From NCBI RefSeq assembly GCF_013408295.1, contig NZ_JACBYQ010000001.1:1302001-1366000 (forward strand): 64,000 nucleotides of DNA. The letters are read 5' to 3'. Numbering within the stretch: the stretch's first letter is position 1; each line of letters begins with the position of its first letter. A program made the position numbers and the translations under genes. The notes under the pieces are model-generated. The model was given only the letters and a program-made list of their open reading frames with translations. It was not told where the DNA came from and did no database searches. Shown piece after piece: positions 33,089-43,017 of this stretch. This stretch comes from Psychromicrobium silvestre (GTDB taxonomy: Bacteria; Actinomycetota; Actinomycetes; Actinomycetales; Micrococcaceae).

Positions 33089-33841
33089 ATGGACAGCTCG
33101 GAAATACTCGGTCGCGAGGTAAATGATCACAGCGCAAACGGTAGCGCTACCCCGATCAGCAATTGGCTGGATGGGCCGCGCGCAGCTTTCGACGTCGAGA
33201 CCACCGGCCGCGATCCGCAGCAGGCACGACTGGTCACCGCCTCCATTGTGCTGCTCGACGCTTCCGGGAATTTCCTTGAGGAGCATGAGTGGTTGGCCGA
33301 TCCAGGAGTGGATATTCCGGCCGAGGCCGCACAAATTCACGGCATCAGCACCGAACGGGCTCGGTCCGAAGGTGCTCCGGTGGAGCAGGTAGTGGCGGCA
33401 ACGGCGGCGGTACTGAGAGGTTATTTTGCTCGAGGCATCCCGGTGATGGCCTTCAACGCGCCCTATGATTTCACCGTACTGCGCAGCGAATCTCGTCGTC
33501 ATGGCGTTCCAGCCTTGCGAGAACGTCCGGTGATTGACCCCCTCATATTGGATAAGCAGGTGGATCGCTTCCGCAAGGGTAAACGCACCCTGGTAGCGAT
33601 GTGTGAACACTATGGAATCACCCTGCTAGATGCCCACACTTCTGCTGCGGATGCCATGGCTACCCTCCAGCTGGCGGTATCGATGGCAGCTAGCTATCCG
33701 GAGTTGCAGATCCCGGCGGCCGAGTTACATCAGGCTCAAATCCGCTGGGCCGCCGATCAAGCCGCAAGCTTTCAAGAGTATTTGCGGCGTTCCCGACCTG
33801 ATGCTGTGGTGAATGGCAGCTGGCCGGCCGCCGGGAACTAG
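33089..33841 (+). CDS. DnaQ-like 3'-5' exonuclease
   Basis: 250 residues. DEDDh motifs: AAFDVETTGRDPQQARL (Exo I, D-x-E), FNAPYDFTVL (Exo II), and HTSAADAMATLQL (Exo III region with the late Asp). Similar to DNA polymerase III epsilon-like exonucleases found as stand-alone proteins in actinobacteria. It lacks a polymerase-binding tail that I recognise. Divergent from the ATL-adnAB operon, separated by 117 bases. Probably acts in DNA repair or proofreading; substrate not known. Confidence 0.85.
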   Translation: MDSSEILGREVNDHSANGSATPISNWLDGPRAAFDVETTGRDPQQARLVTASIVLLDASGNFLEEHEWLADPGVDIPAEAAQIHGISTERARSEGAPVEQVVAATAAVLRGYFARGIPVMAFNAPYDFTVLRSESRRHGVPALRERPVIDPLILDKQVDRFRKGKRTLVAMCEHYGITLLDAHTSAADAMATLQLAVSMAASYPELQIPAAELHQAQIRWAADQAASFQEYLRRSRPDAVVNGSWPAAGN

Positions 33842-34049
33842 CCGAAGATCACATTCGCTACCGAGAGGGACAATATCGACTAAATATTCCGAACAAAGCA
33901 TAAGTCCTCTCCACTCAGCCACGGAAACCGCTTGGTGATCGAATAATATTCTGCTATTTCAGAAATATGACGCTCTAAGTTCACTGGAACGTCACAGTTC
34001 TTTGACATGGAATACTTAAGTTCGCTTTTCACTCACCACCAGGGGTTCC

Positions 34050-35093
34050 ATGATCACCATCAAAGACTTGCGCAAGGTCTATCACCAAGGCCAGCGCGAG
34101 ATTATCGCGCTGGACGGCGTTTCCCTCCAGGTACCCAAGGGGTCCATTCACGGCATCATCGGTCACTCAGGGGCCGGGAAATCCACCCTAGTTCGCTGCC
34201 TGAGCTTGCTGGACCGCCCCACCTCGGGTTCGGTTGCCGTGAACGACGTCGAACTCAGCTCGGTGGGGCAGCGAGAGATTCGTCAGGCCCGGCGCCACAT
34301 CGGGATGGTTTTCCAGCACGCCAATCTGCTTGATTCCCGCACGGCAGCCGGAAACATCGCGCACCCCTTGGAGATTGTCGGCACCCCCAAAGCACAGATC
34401 GAGGAAACCGTTAACCGGCTTCTCGGATTGGTTGGCTTAGCGGAGCTTGGCACGGCCTACCCTTCCCAGCTTTCCGGTGGTCAGCGCCAGCGAGTGGGCA
34501 TCGCCCGAGCGCTGGCCGGTGATCCCGATGTATTGCTCTGCGATGAGCCGACCTCTGCCCTGGACCCCGCTACCACCGATGAAATCCTAGATCTCATCAA
34601 GGACCTCACCGTGCGGTTGCAGCTCACCGTATTGATCATCACGCACGAGATGAATGTGGTGAAGCGGGTCTGTGACGCGGTGTCCCTTTTGGAAAGCGGC
34701 CGGATTGTGGAGCATGGCTCGCTTGCCGAAATCGCCGAACACGCTGATTCAAGGCTAGCTCAGGCACTGCTTCCGCTCCCCCAATTGTCCGCCGAGAATC
34801 AGGGGTTCGAGGACGGACAAGAAGAGACCGTACTTGATCTCACCTTTGGTCCGGGCAATGCCAATCGGCCGGTGCTCTCAGGCCTGGCTAGACACTTCGA
34901 TATCGATGTAAACGTGATTTCCGGAAGCGTCGAATCCCTCGGTTCCGAGCAGTTCGGCAGACTTCGGGTAGCCCTGGGTCCCGGGACCGATCGTGCCGCC
35001 GTCGTGCGTTACCTGGAGGAATCCGGCGTCTCGGTGAACCGTCCCGTGCCGAACTCCGAACAGGACTCCAGTGAAAAGGGTGCGCAGGCGTGA
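34050..35093 (+). CDS. metN: methionine ABC transporter ATP-binding protein
   Basis: 347 residues. Walker A GHSGAGKSTLV, Q-loop MVFQHANLLDSRT, signature LSGGQRQRVGIARAL, Walker B VLLCDEPTSALDP and the switch His in LIITHEM. A C-terminal NIL (ACT-like) domain (residues ~265-340, LDLTFGPGNANRPVLSGL) binds methionine and inhibits transport when it is abundant. First gene of metN-metI-metQ; ribosome-binding site AGGGG ahead of ATG 34050. No SAM riboswitch was recognised in the 208-base leader region. Confidence 0.96.
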   Translation: MITIKDLRKVYHQGQREIIALDGVSLQVPKGSIHGIIGHSGAGKSTLVRCLSLLDRPTSGSVAVNDVELSSVGQREIRQARRHIGMVFQHANLLDSRTAAGNIAHPLEIVGTPKAQIEETVNRLLGLVGLAELGTAYPSQLSGGQRQRVGIARALAGDPDVLLCDEPTSALDPATTDEILDLIKDLTVRLQLTVLIITHEMNVVKRVCDAVSLLESGRIVEHGSLAEIAEHADSRLAQALLPLPQLSAENQGFEDGQEETVLDLTFGPGNANRPVLSGLARHFDIDVNVISGSVESLGSEQFGRLRVALGPGTDRAAVVRYLEESGVSVNRPVPNSEQDSSEKGAQA

Positions 35094-35761
35094 ACGATTT
35101 CTTCAACGACCCGATTCTGCAGAAGGCTCTGCCCGAAGCGATCGTCGAAACCCTCACCATGGTTGGCATCTCCGCCCTGGTCACGGTGCTGATCGGACTG
35201 CCGCTGGGCATTCTGCTGCATTCCACCGCACCGGGCGGCTTGACGCCGAAACCGCTCTTCCATCGGATTGTCTCGGATGTGATCGTCAATATCACTCGAT
35301 CCATTCCCTTTGCCATTCTGATGGTCACCCTGATCCCGTTAGCCCGCGCACTGACCGGTACTTCCTTGGGCCCGGTAGCAGCCTCGGTTTCACTTTCCAT
35401 CGCAACCATTCCGTTTTTCGCCCGGTTGGTGGAGAGCTCATTACGCGATATCAGCACGGGCAAGGTCGATGCCGCTCTGGTGATGGGTTCCACCAATTTC
35501 CAGGTGATCTCCAAGGTGCTGGTTCGTGAGGCTTTGCCTGGCATCGTCGCGGCAATCACCACCACAACCGTCACCCTGGTTGGCTATTCGGCGATGGCCG
35601 GTCTGGTTGGCGGTGGCGGTCTCGGCAAGCTTGCCTACAACTACGGCTTCCAACGATTTATGCCGAATGTGATGATCGTGGTCCTCGTTCTCATCATCGT
35701 TCTGGTTCAAGCCATTCAACTCATCGGCGATTATCTTGCTCGCCGAGTAGACCACCGCTAA
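35090..35761 (+). CDS. metI: methionine ABC transporter permease
   Basis: 223 residues, five membrane helices (for example LTMVGISALVTVLIGLPLGI, IPFAILMVTLIPLARAL, VMIVVLVLIIVLVQAIQLIG). The coupling helix region SSLRDISTGKVDAALVMGSTNFQVI is the permease EAA-like loop. GTG start overlaps the metN stop as GTGA, indicating coupled translation. Forms the membrane channel with MetN and MetQ. Confidence 0.95.
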   Translation: MNDFFNDPILQKALPEAIVETLTMVGISALVTVLIGLPLGILLHSTAPGGLTPKPLFHRIVSDVIVNITRSIPFAILMVTLIPLARALTGTSLGPVAASVSLSIATIPFFARLVESSLRDISTGKVDAALVMGSTNFQVISKVLVREALPGIVAAITTTTVTLVGYSAMAGLVGGGGLGKLAYNYGFQRFMPNVMIVVLVLIIVLVQAIQLIGDYLARRVDHR

Positions 35762-35786
35762 AGACGCAAAAGAAAGGACGCATCTC

Positions 35787-36626
35787 ATGCGTAAGAAATT
35801 CACCCTGGCCGTCACCGGCCTCGTTGCGGTCCTGGCGCTCTCAGCCTGTGGCGGTGGCTCTTCGGCCTCCAGCCCCAGCAGCCTCGACCCGAGCAATCCG
35901 GCCACCCTGAAGGTGGGCGCCAGCCCGACTCCGCACGCCAAAATTCTGGAGTTCGTGAACCAAAAGCTCGCTCCGGCGGCGGGCCTGAAGCTCGAAATCA
36001 CCGAAATCGAGGACTACCAGACTCCCAATACCGCGCTCAATGACGGCTCATTAGACGCGAACTTCTATCAGCACCTGCCCTGGTTCAACGATCAGGTGCA
36101 GACCAAGGGCTATAAGTTCGATCACGGTGCGGGAGTGCACATTGAGCCCTATGCGGCTTTCTCCAATAAGCACAAGTCTATTTCGGAGATTCCCGACGGC
36201 GGCAAGATCGCCATCACCTCGGACCCCTCCAACCAGGTACGCGCCTTGAAGGTGCTCGAGGTAGCCGGTCTGTTGAAGAACATCGATGATAAGTCGACGG
36301 CGTTAACCCTTACCGACGCGCAAAACCCGAAGAAACTGACCTTTTCGGAGAATCAGCCGGAGCTGCTGGTCAATGACCTCAAGGATCCCTCCGTGGATCT
36401 AGCGCTGATCAATGGCAACTTCATCCTGGCTGCGGGCCTGTCCACCAAGAATGCGCTAGCCGTGGAGTCGGTCAAGGACAACCCTTATGCCAACTTCCTG
36501 GCCTGGCGCAGTGATTCCGACGGTGATCCTCGGATCGCGAAGCTGGAAGAACTGCTGCACTCCCCCGAGGTGAAGAAGTTCATCGAGGACACCTGGCCCA
36601 ATGGAGACGTCACCCCGGCGTTCTAA
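35787..36626 (+). CDS. metQ: methionine-binding lipoprotein
   Basis: 279 residues. Lipoprotein signal MRKKFTLAVTGLVAVLALSA followed by CGGGSS: lipobox LSAC with lipidated Cys at ~21. Mature part is NlpA/MetQ family: TLKVGASPTPHAKILEFV, the PNTALNDGSLDANFYQHLPWF core, and SDPSNQVRALKVLEVAGL. Captures D- or L-methionine outside the membrane for MetNI. Last gene of the operon, 25 bases after metI with a GAAAGGA site. Ends before a strong bidirectional terminator at 36655. Confidence 0.95.
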   Translation: MRKKFTLAVTGLVAVLALSACGGGSSASSPSSLDPSNPATLKVGASPTPHAKILEFVNQKLAPAAGLKLEITEIEDYQTPNTALNDGSLDANFYQHLPWFNDQVQTKGYKFDHGAGVHIEPYAAFSNKHKSISEIPDGGKIAITSDPSNQVRALKVLEVAGLLKNIDDKSTALTLTDAQNPKKLTFSENQPELLVNDLKDPSVDLALINGNFILAAGLSTKNALAVESVKDNPYANFLAWRSDSDGDPRIAKLEELLHSPEVKKFIEDTWPNGDVTPAF

Positions 36627-36654
36627 ACGCCGTTTTCTCGGCCTCAGCACGAAG

Positions 36655-36697
36655 AGTCGCACCGGATCAGCCCACGGAGGGCTGATCCGGTGCGACT
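36655..36697. terminator. bidirectional terminator overlapping a coding end
   Basis: A perfect 19-bp stem (AGTCGCACCGGATCAGCCC and complement) with a 5-base loop lies between convergent metQ and the GNAT gene. The last codons and stop of the GNAT gene (36667-36669) are inside the stem. Weak T-rich flank (TTCG) on the right; the stem itself is the main evidence. Confidence 0.75.
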
Positions 36698-37173
36698 TCG
36701 TTAAGCAGGAGCATCATAAAAACGCTATTCGGATCAAGGCGATAGGAACCGAAGGGCTCCGTGACCTCGAACCCGTGCCTGCGGTAGAGCTGCCGCGCCG
36801 GTGCGAAGAATTCCTGGGACCCGGTCTCCAGATACAGCCTTCGGTAACCACGCCGTCTGGCCTCCGCTATTAGCTCACCCAAAAGCGCGACCGCCACTCC
36901 CCTTCGCCGAGCGGCTGCTGAGGTTCGCATCGACTTGATCTCGCCATCCGAACCGATCTCATCAACCAGTCCGGGAAGCTCCTTGAGCGCGCCACAACCG
37001 AGTAATGTCCCGCCCTCGCGTGCCGTCCAGAAGGTCACTTCCGGGCCTGCTAAAGCTTCTAGATCCAAGGCGTGCACGCTCTCGGCAGGGGAGATGGCGT
37101 GCATATCCTCCAAATGCTGCTTCAACAACTCCCGGACATCACTTCGACCGGGCTTCTCCACCGCAATCAGCAC
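36667..37173 (-). CDS. GNAT family N-acetyltransferase
   Basis: 168 residues: MLIAVEKPGRSDVRELL at the start, FWTAREGGTLLGCGALKEL, IKSMRTSAAARRRGVAVALLGELIAEARRRG (acetyl-CoA-binding R/Q-x-x-G-x-G/A helix) and RLYLETGSQEFFAPARQLYRRHGFEVTEPFG. Acetylates an amine using acetyl-CoA; substrate unknown, close in style to YsnE-like acetyltransferases. Convergent to metQ, divergent from a second GNAT gene at 37255. Confidence 0.9.
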   Translation of the reverse strand: MLIAVEKPGRSDVRELLKQHLEDMHAISPAESVHALDLEALAGPEVTFWTAREGGTLLGCGALKELPGLVDEIGSDGEIKSMRTSAAARRRGVAVALLGELIAEARRRGYRRLYLETGSQEFFAPARQLYRRHGFEVTEPFGSYRLDPNSVFMMLLLNEVAPDQPSVG

Positions 37174-37254
37174 TTATCGCTCCTTGTAATCTCGGTAAGG
37201 TCTCCCTGGGCCTTATGCTAAAGCTGTTTGCCGAGAGACAGAAAGGATCTTCAG

Positions 37255-37773
37255 ATGTCTTCTGAGCCGAAGAACGTCCGAATCATCCAGTTGAACGCAG
37301 AAACTCTCGCCGCTTTAGCAGCCGGTGATCTTGAGGAAGCCAATCGGCACTCCCCCGTACCACTCACGGAATTCTTCGTCTCCGCTCGTCAGGATGCGGT
37401 CTGGCGGCGACGTAGCGTGCAGGTCGTTGAGGAACCGGAATCCGCCGCCTGGATCACCGGGGTGGTGTGGGACGAGAGGCGCCAGCTTCCGGCGGGCCGA
37501 GCGGGTTACCACGGTGCCCCGGACGAACGAGGCATGGTGGAGGTCGGCTACGAGATAGATCCCAGCCTGCGTCGTCAGGGCTACGCCCGGGCCGCCTTCG
37601 AAACTCTTTTGCAACGCGCCGCCGCGGAACCCGAGGTGCGGGTTCTGCGCGCCACCATCTCACCGCAGAACGAGGCTTCCTACAACCTGGTCCGGCAATA
37701 CGGCCTGGTCAAAGTTGGCGAGCAGTGGGACGAGGAAGACGGTCTGGAAATCATCTACGAAGTGCCGGTCTAA
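37255..37773 (+). CDS. GNAT family N-acetyltransferase
   Basis: 172 residues from ATG 37255, which has a GAAAGGA site; an extension to 37228 is possible but less supported. Features: MVEVGYEIDPSLRRQGYARAAFETLLQRA (acetyl-CoA motif RRQGYA), VLRATISPQNEASYNLVRQYGLVKVGEQWDEEDG. The last block is typical of ribosomal-protein-alanine acetyltransferase-like GNATs. Substrate not known. Convergent with hemL. Confidence 0.88.
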   Translation: MSSEPKNVRIIQLNAETLAALAAGDLEEANRHSPVPLTEFFVSARQDAVWRRRSVQVVEEPESAAWITGVVWDERRQLPAGRAGYHGAPDERGMVEVGYEIDPSLRRQGYARAAFETLLQRAAAEPEVRVLRATISPQNEASYNLVRQYGLVKVGEQWDEEDGLEIIYEVPV

Positions 37774-37777
37774 AAGC

Positions 37778-39088
37778 TCAGGAAACGGCTGCCGCAGCGG
37801 CTGCCTTAGCCGCCACCGGGAGCGCCTGGAAGATCCGGTTCATAGCAGCGTCGTCATGAGCCGCCGAGAGGAACCAGGCCTCAAAGACCGAGGGCGGCAA
37901 ATACACTCCGGAATCTAGCATGGAGTGGAAGAACGGAGCGTAGCGGAACACTTCTTGAGCCTGCGCCTGCTCATAATTGTGCACCTCGGAGACCCCGAAA
38001 GCCACCGAGAAGAGGTTCCCGGCCCGCTGGATCGAGTGTTGCACCCCTTCGGCTGCTAACGCCTCGGAAAGCGCAGTGGAGAGCTCTACTGACCTGGCGT
38101 CCACGGTAGCGTAAACCTGCTCGGTAGCCGCCCGCAAGGTGGCCAGCCCGGCAGCCATCGCCACCGGGTTACCGCTCAAAGTGCCTGCCTGATAGACCGG
38201 GCCTAGGGGGGCCAAATACTCCATCACCTCGGCGCGCCCGCCGAGTGCCGCCGTCGGAAGTCCGCCGCCAATCACCTTGCCGAAAGTGAATAGATCCGGC
38301 GCCCAGCCTGCTTCGGCGCGAGCACCTGTCAGACCCCAGTAACCCGCCGGACCAACCCGAAAGCCGGTCAGTACCTCGTCCAGGATCAGCAAGGCACCGT
38401 GCTCGCGAGTGATCGCGGAGAGGCCCTCATTGAATCCTTCAGCCGGGGTCACCACACCCATATTGGCGGGTGCGGCTTCGGTGATCACGGCGGCAATCCG
38501 CGCGCCATGCACGGCGAACACCTCGCGGACCGCGTCCAGATCGTTGTACGGCAGTACCAAGGTCTCGGCTGCCGTGGCCTCGGTCACCCCGGCCGAACCG
38601 GGCATTGCCAGGGTGGCCAGTCCGGAGCCAGCCGCAGCCAGCAAGCCGTCCACATGCCCGTGATAGCAGCCAGCAAATTTCACCACCAGCTCGCGACCGG
38701 TGAACCCGCGAGCCAGCCGGACCGCCGTCATAGTCGCCTCGGTGCCGGTAGAGACCATCCGCAAACGTTCGACGGCGGGCACCCGGCCCTGCACCAGAGC
38801 GGCAAGTTCCGCCTCATCCGGGGTCGAAGCCCCAAAGGACAGGCCACGATCAACGGCGGCGTGCACCGCCTTGAGCACCTCCGGATGAGCATGGCCGAGT
38901 AACGCCGGGCCCCAGGAACAGACCAAATCAACGTAATCTCGGCCATCGGCATCATGCAAATAAGCGCCCTGAGCAGAGGTGATGTAACGCGGAGTGCCGC
39001 CGACCGAGCCAAAAGCCCGGACCGGGGAGTTCACCCCTCCCGGCATCAGGGTCTGGGCGCGGGCGAAAAGTTCTTCTGAGCTGCTCAT
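37778..39088 (-). CDS. hemL: glutamate-1-semialdehyde 2,1-aminomutase
   Basis: 436 residues. Class-III aminotransferase fold: [20 protein letters not shown] opening, [51 protein letters not shown], and [19 protein letters not shown] with the PLP Lys. Turns glutamate-1-semialdehyde into 5-aminolevulinate, the second step of the C5 pathway after HemA. Last gene of the heme operon; its ATG overlaps the stop of the flavin oxidoreductase gene as ATGA. Only a few bases separate its stop from the convergent GNAT gene. Confidence 0.97.
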   Translation of the reverse strand: MSSSEELFARAQTLMPGGVNSPVRAFGSVGGTPRYITSAQGAYLHDADGRDYVDLVCSWGPALLGHAHPEVLKAVHAAVDRGLSFGASTPDEAELAALVQGRVPAVERLRMVSTGTEATMTAVRLARGFTGRELVVKFAGCYHGHVDGLLAAAGSGLATLAMPGSAGVTEATAAETLVLPYNDLDAVREVFAVHGARIAAVITEAAPANMGVVTPAEGFNEGLSAITREHGALLILDEVLTGFRVGPAGYWGLTGARAEAGWAPDLFTFGKVIGGGLPTAALGGRAEVMEYLAPLGPVYQAGTLSGNPVAMAAGLATLRAATEQVYATVDARSVELSTALSEALAAEGVQHSIQRAGNLFSVAFGVSEVHNYEQAQAQEVFRYAPFFHSMLDSGVYLPPSVFEAWFLSAAHDDAAMNRIFQALPVAAKAAAAAAVS

Positions 39089-40209
39089 GCTTGTTCCTTC
39101 AGTAGTTCTGCGACCCTTGGGGCGACTGCGGTGCCGAAAAGTTCAATGGACCGCATCATCGCGGCGTGCGGCAAGGTGCCATTGCTGTACTTCAAATCAA
39201 AACGGTCCACGCCCAGGTTCTTTTTGAGCAGCGCAACCTTTTGTGCCACGGTCTCCGGGGAGCCGACGTAGAGCGCTCCTTCGGGCTCGCACATCTGATC
39301 GAAATCCTCACGGCTACCCGGTCCCCAGCCTCGTTCGGCACCGATCTTGTTCCGGCTCACGATCCAGTGTGGGAAGAGCTCGTCCCGCGCCTGCTGGTCG
39401 GTCTCGGCAATGTGGCCGGGCGAGTGGGTGGCGATCTGTTGCATCGGGTGCCCGTATTTGCTCATCGCCTCGCGATAGAGCTTCAGCAGCGGTGCGAAGG
39501 CGCGTGGCTCGCCGCCAATGATCGCGAAGATGATCGGATAGCCATAGTGCGCGCAACGGATCACCGATTGCGCGGTGCCGCCAACCCCGATCCAGGCGGG
39601 CAGCAGATGATTCTCCAGGGTGGGGAAAGCACGCAGCCCACTAATGTTCGGCCTGCTCTGGCCCTCCCAGTGCATTGGTTTTTGCGATCGGGCTTGATCG
39701 AAAAGCTCAAGCTTCTCTTCGAAAAGCAGCTCGTAATCAGCCAGATCAAGACCGAAAAGCGGGAAGGACTCGATAAAGGAACCACGGCCCAGCATCACTT
39801 CGGCCCTACCCTGGGAAAGCGCGTCGACGGTGGCGAAGCGCTGGAAGACCCGAATCGGATCATCCGAACTGAGTACCGTGACAGCCGATCCCAGCCGGAT
39901 GTTTTCGGTCCTCGCGGCCGCGGCAGCCAGGAACACCTCCGGGGCGGAAACCGCGAAATCTGCTCGGTGATGCTCCCCTACGCCAAAGGCGTGCAGGCCA
40001 CTTTGATCCGCCAGCTCGGCTTGTTCCAGCAACTGGCGGAGCACCACGGCGGGAGCGAGCGGCTCGCCGTTTTCGCCCAAGCCAATGTCGCCGAAGCTGT
40101 TTAGGCCCAGCAGAATCCGCTCCGGGCCCACCGGGGCGGTGGGGCCTACCGAATCGGGGAGGCCCACCGGATCGGCGGGCCCGCTGATGGGATCAGTCAA
40201 GGCACTCAT
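39085..40209 (-). CDS. LLM class (luciferase-like) flavin oxidoreductase
   Basis: About 374 residues from ATG 40209 ([10 protein letters not shown]), which overlaps the hemB stop as ATGA. Bacterial luciferase-like TIM barrel: [83 protein letters not shown]. Uses reduced flavin (FMN or F420). No substrate can be named. It is translationally linked to hemB upstream and hemL downstream, so it is made with heme enzymes; whether it acts on porphyrin or its breakdown is only speculation. Confidence 0.88.
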   Translation of the reverse strand: MSALTDPISGPADPVGLPDSVGPTAPVGPERILLGLNSFGDIGLGENGEPLAPAVVLRQLLEQAELADQSGLHAFGVGEHHRADFAVSAPEVFLAAAAARTENIRLGSAVTVLSSDDPIRVFQRFATVDALSQGRAEVMLGRGSFIESFPLFGLDLADYELLFEEKLELFDQARSQKPMHWEGQSRPNISGLRAFPTLENHLLPAWIGVGGTAQSVIRCAHYGYPIIFAIIGGEPRAFAPLLKLYREAMSKYGHPMQQIATHSPGHIAETDQQARDELFPHWIVSRNKIGAERGWGPGSREDFDQMCEPEGALYVGSPETVAQKVALLKKNLGVDRFDLKYSNGTLPHAAMMRSIELFGTAVAPRVAELLKEQA

Positions 40210-41192
40210 TCGGCCAACCATTCAGCCAGTTCAACAGCCCAGTACGTCAAGATATTGTCTGCCCCCGCTCGCTTAATGCTGAGTACCGATTCTTGGATGG
40301 CTGCTCGGCGATCTATCCAGCCATTCGCTGCGGCGGCTTCGATCATCGCGTATTCGCCGGAGATTTGGTAGGCGGCCACCGGCACCGGGGACATCGCGGC
40401 CACATCGGCCAGGATATCCAGGTAACTCATGGCGGGTTTGACCATCACCATATCCGCGCCCTCTTCAAGGTCCAGCTCTACCTCGATCAAGGCTTCCCGC
40501 CGATTGGCACCGTCCATCTGGTAGGTTCGGCGATCGCCTTTGAGCTGCGAATCCACGGCATCACGGAAGGGGCCGTAGAAGGCTGAGGCGTACTTAGCCG
40601 CATAGGCCAGCACCCCGGTCTCGGTGAATCCTGCCCCGTCCAACGCTTGCCGGATCACCGCCACCTGGCCGTCCATCATGCCGGAGGGGCCGAGCAAATG
40701 TGCTCCGGCTTCCGCCTGTGCCACCGCCATTTGGGCGTAGATTTCCAGGCTCGCGTCGTTATCCACCCGGCCCTGTTCGTCCAGCACCCCGCAATGGCCG
40801 TGGTCGGTGAATTCGTCCAGGCAGAGATCGCTCATCACCACGAGTTCATCACCCACTTCGGCACGGACCTCGCGGATTGAGCGATTCAGGATGCCTTCCG
40901 GATCAAGCGAAGCAGAGCCCTGGGCATCTCGCACCGCCGGGATACCGAAGAGCATAATGCCGCCCAGCCCCAGTTCGGCGGCCTGCGCGGCAGCCCGGCG
41001 CAGTGAATCGGAGCTGTGCTGCACCACTCCTGGCATGGACAGAATTGGCTGCGGCTCGTCAAGCGACTCCTTGACGAAGACCGGCAGAATCAGATCGGAG
41101 CGGTGCAAACGTGTCTCGGCGACGAGCCTGCGCATCGCCGGAGTGGTCCGCAAGCGACGCGGTCTGCGCTGCGGAAAGCTAGAAAAGCTCAT
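40206..41192 (-). CDS. hemB: porphobilinogen synthase (5-aminolevulinate dehydratase)
   Basis: 328 residues from ATG 41192 ([15 protein letters not shown]). Family blocks: [56 protein letters not shown] (metal-ligand region), [20 protein letters not shown] with Schiff-base Lys, and [13 protein letters not shown] with the second active Lys. Condenses two 5-aminolevulinates. An upstream in-frame extension to 41240 lies inside hemD and is rejected; the true start overlaps the hemD end by 14 bases. Confidence 0.96.
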   Translation of the reverse strand: MSFSSFPQRRPRRLRTTPAMRRLVAETRLHRSDLILPVFVKESLDEPQPILSMPGVVQHSSDSLRRAAAQAAELGLGGIMLFGIPAVRDAQGSASLDPEGILNRSIREVRAEVGDELVVMSDLCLDEFTDHGHCGVLDEQGRVDNDASLEIYAQMAVAQAEAGAHLLGPSGMMDGQVAVIRQALDGAGFTETGVLAYAAKYASAFYGPFRDAVDSQLKGDRRTYQMDGANRREALIEVELDLEEGADMVMVKPAMSYLDILADVAAMSPVPVAAYQISGEYAMIEAAAANGWIDRRAAIQESVLSIKRAGADNILTYWAVELAEWLAE

Positions 41193-42105
41193 GATTCGGT
41201 CCTTCCAGAAGGGCCCCAGAAGAGCCCCCGGAGGGACCAAGTGGAACAGTGGGAATATCGGGGTTAAAGCTGCTGCACAGGGCCTCGACGATGCCCTCAG
41301 GACTTGGAGTTGCTGCTACCGCCGCGACCTTGAGGCCTTCAACCGAGGCCTGCTGGGCGGTGGGTTTGCCGATCGCGATAAATTTCATGCCGCCCAAAGG
41401 AGCTAGGGTTGCTTTGATTCTGCTGGCGGCACTGGGTGAGGCTGCCACCACCGCATCCAGCGCTCCTTCGGCGATCAGCCTTCGAGCTTGTTCCGGCTCA
41501 AGCAGTTGCGCCTCAAAATGCTCCTGCGGCTCAACCCCGATTTCCAGCGGAGTGGTTAGCCTGGACCCCTCGGCGGCTGGATAATCCACGGTTCGATACA
41601 CCACTACGGCATCGACGCTTGCCCCCGCTGCCAGCAGGCCTTCGGCTAGTCGAGGCGTGGCCAGGTCGGACTGCGGTAGCCAAGCCCTTAAGCCGGAAAG
41701 GTCCGGTAGCACCGCGATCAGTCCTTCCGCCGATTGGATATCCTCCGGAGCCAAGTCCACCCGAAGTCCTTCACGCTCCAGCACCCTCCGCGAGGACGGA
41801 CCGATGGTCGCGATCTTAGTACCCGAGGGAATCAACTCGGAGAGCGAGATTCCCGACTTTGAGGCCTGATACTTCAAGGCTCGCACCGTGGTGATCGAGG
41901 AGACGACAAGCCAGCCGTACTCCCCTGCTCCCAAGGCTTCCACCGAGAATTCAACGGTCTCGAAATCGATCAGCGGGAGCAAGTAGGGCACTGCCCCCGC
42001 CTCCTGCAGAGCGCTCAGAAAAGCCCCGGCGCGGTCGGGACTTCGAGTGATCAGCACCGACTTCCCGGCCAATGCTCCGCGCTCCGCAGCTTCCTCGGTA
42101 GCCAT
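41179..42105 (-). CDS. hemD: uroporphyrinogen-III synthase
   Basis: 308 residues. Low-conservation family, recognised by the two-domain pattern and motifs: [70 protein letters not shown] and [22 protein letters not shown]. Closes hydroxymethylbilane to uroporphyrinogen III. Starts directly at the hemC stop (TAG followed by ATG) and overlaps hemB. The C-terminal tail ([19 protein letters not shown]) is flexible. Confidence 0.93.
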   Translation of the reverse strand: MATEEAAERGALAGKSVLITRSPDRAGAFLSALQEAGAVPYLLPLIDFETVEFSVEALGAGEYGWLVVSSITTVRALKYQASKSGISLSELIPSGTKIATIGPSSRRVLEREGLRVDLAPEDIQSAEGLIAVLPDLSGLRAWLPQSDLATPRLAEGLLAAGASVDAVVVYRTVDYPAAEGSRLTTPLEIGVEPQEHFEAQLLEPEQARRLIAEGALDAVVAASPSAASRIKATLAPLGGMKFIAIGKPTAQQASVEGLKVAAVAATPSPEGIVEALCSSFNPDIPTVPLGPSGGSSGALLEGPNHELF

Positions 42106-43017
42106 CTAGATCAGCTCGGCGGCACCATCGGCGAGCAAGGCTTCCGCCAATTCGATACCCAAGAGAGTAGCCGCTACCTCGGTCAAGCCATCGGTAGCCC
42201 TGGCCTGCCGAATTACCCGGCTACCATCAACGGCGCCAACCCAAGCTTCTAAACGGAGCATGCTGCCCCGCCGCTGCGCCAGCGCACCGACGGGCGCACT
42301 GCAACCGGCTTCCAACCGAGCTAGCAACGCACGCTCGGCGGTAACCGCAAGTCTGCTATCGGCCTCATCCAAAGCCACCAAAGCCGCTCGCAAGGATTCG
42401 GGAGCCCCCTGCGCGGTTTCCACCGCGAGCGCCCCCTGTCCGGGCGCCGGTAACATCACCGTGTCATCAAAGAGTTCGGAGATTGCGGCCGAACGACCAA
42501 TCCGGCCCAAACCGGCGGCTGCCAGCACCACGGCGTCCAGGTCCTTTTCCAAACGACCCAAGCGGGTATCCACATTGCCCCGAATATCCACCACCTCAAG
42601 ATCACCACGGGCCGCTCTCAGTTGTGCGGCCCGACGCGGCGAGCCGGTCCCGACCTTTGCACCGGGCGGTAGCTCGGACAGGGTCCGGTTCGAGCGCGAG
42701 CACAGCGCGTCCCGAGCCTCCGCACGGAGCGGGATGGCCGCCGTCGTCAGTCCAGGAGCCGGCGCGGTGGGCAGGTCCTTGAGCGAATGCACGGCCAGGT
42801 CAATGCTGCCGTTCAGCAAGGCTTCGCGCAGCGCCGTGACGAAGACCCCGGTGCCTCCCATCTGGGATAGCGGCCCGGTCAGCACGTCCCCGTCGGTGCG
42901 GATTTCCACCAGTTCGACGGCGAATCCACCTATTGCTGCAAGCTGATCGGCCACCTGCTGAGACTGCGTACGGGCCAGGGTTGAACCCCGGGTGCCGAGT
43001 TTGAAAATCTCAGGCAC
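42106..43017 (-). CDS. hemC: hydroxymethylbilane synthase (porphobilinogen deaminase)
   Basis: About 303 residues from GTG 43017 (VPEIFKLGTRGSTLARTQS), which overlaps the hemH stop as GTGCCTGA; an ATG at 43074 would add 19 residues antisense-free but inside hemH. Motifs: LGTRGSTLARTQSQQVAD, VHSLKDLPTAPAPGL, GTGSPRRAAQLRA, DIRGNVDTRLGRL, and the dipyrromethane cofactor Cys in RLEAGCSAPVGALA. Makes linear tetrapyrrole from four porphobilinogens. Confidence 0.95.
   Translation of the reverse strand: MPEIFKLGTRGSTLARTQSQQVADQLAAIGGFAVELVEIRTDGDVLTGPLSQMGGTGVFVTALREALLNGSIDLAVHSLKDLPTAPAPGLTTAAIPLRAEARDALCSRSNRTLSELPPGAKVGTGSPRRAAQLRAARGDLEVVDIRGNVDTRLGRLEKDLDAVVLAAAGLGRIGRSAAISELFDDTVMLPAPGQGALAVETAQGAPESLRAALVALDEADSRLAVTAERALLARLEAGCSAPVGALAQRRGSMLRLEAWVGAVDGSRVIRQARATDGLTEVAATLLGIELAEALLADGAAELI

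Noticed and set aside
33842-34049. SAM riboswitch ahead of metNIQ
   Set aside because: No SAM-I or SAM-IV core sequence or matching stems could be found in the leader; only AT-rich promoter-like DNA.
39166-40104. Plus-strand 312-codon frame
   Set aside because: Antisense to the luciferase-like oxidoreductase gene, whose motifs are unambiguous.
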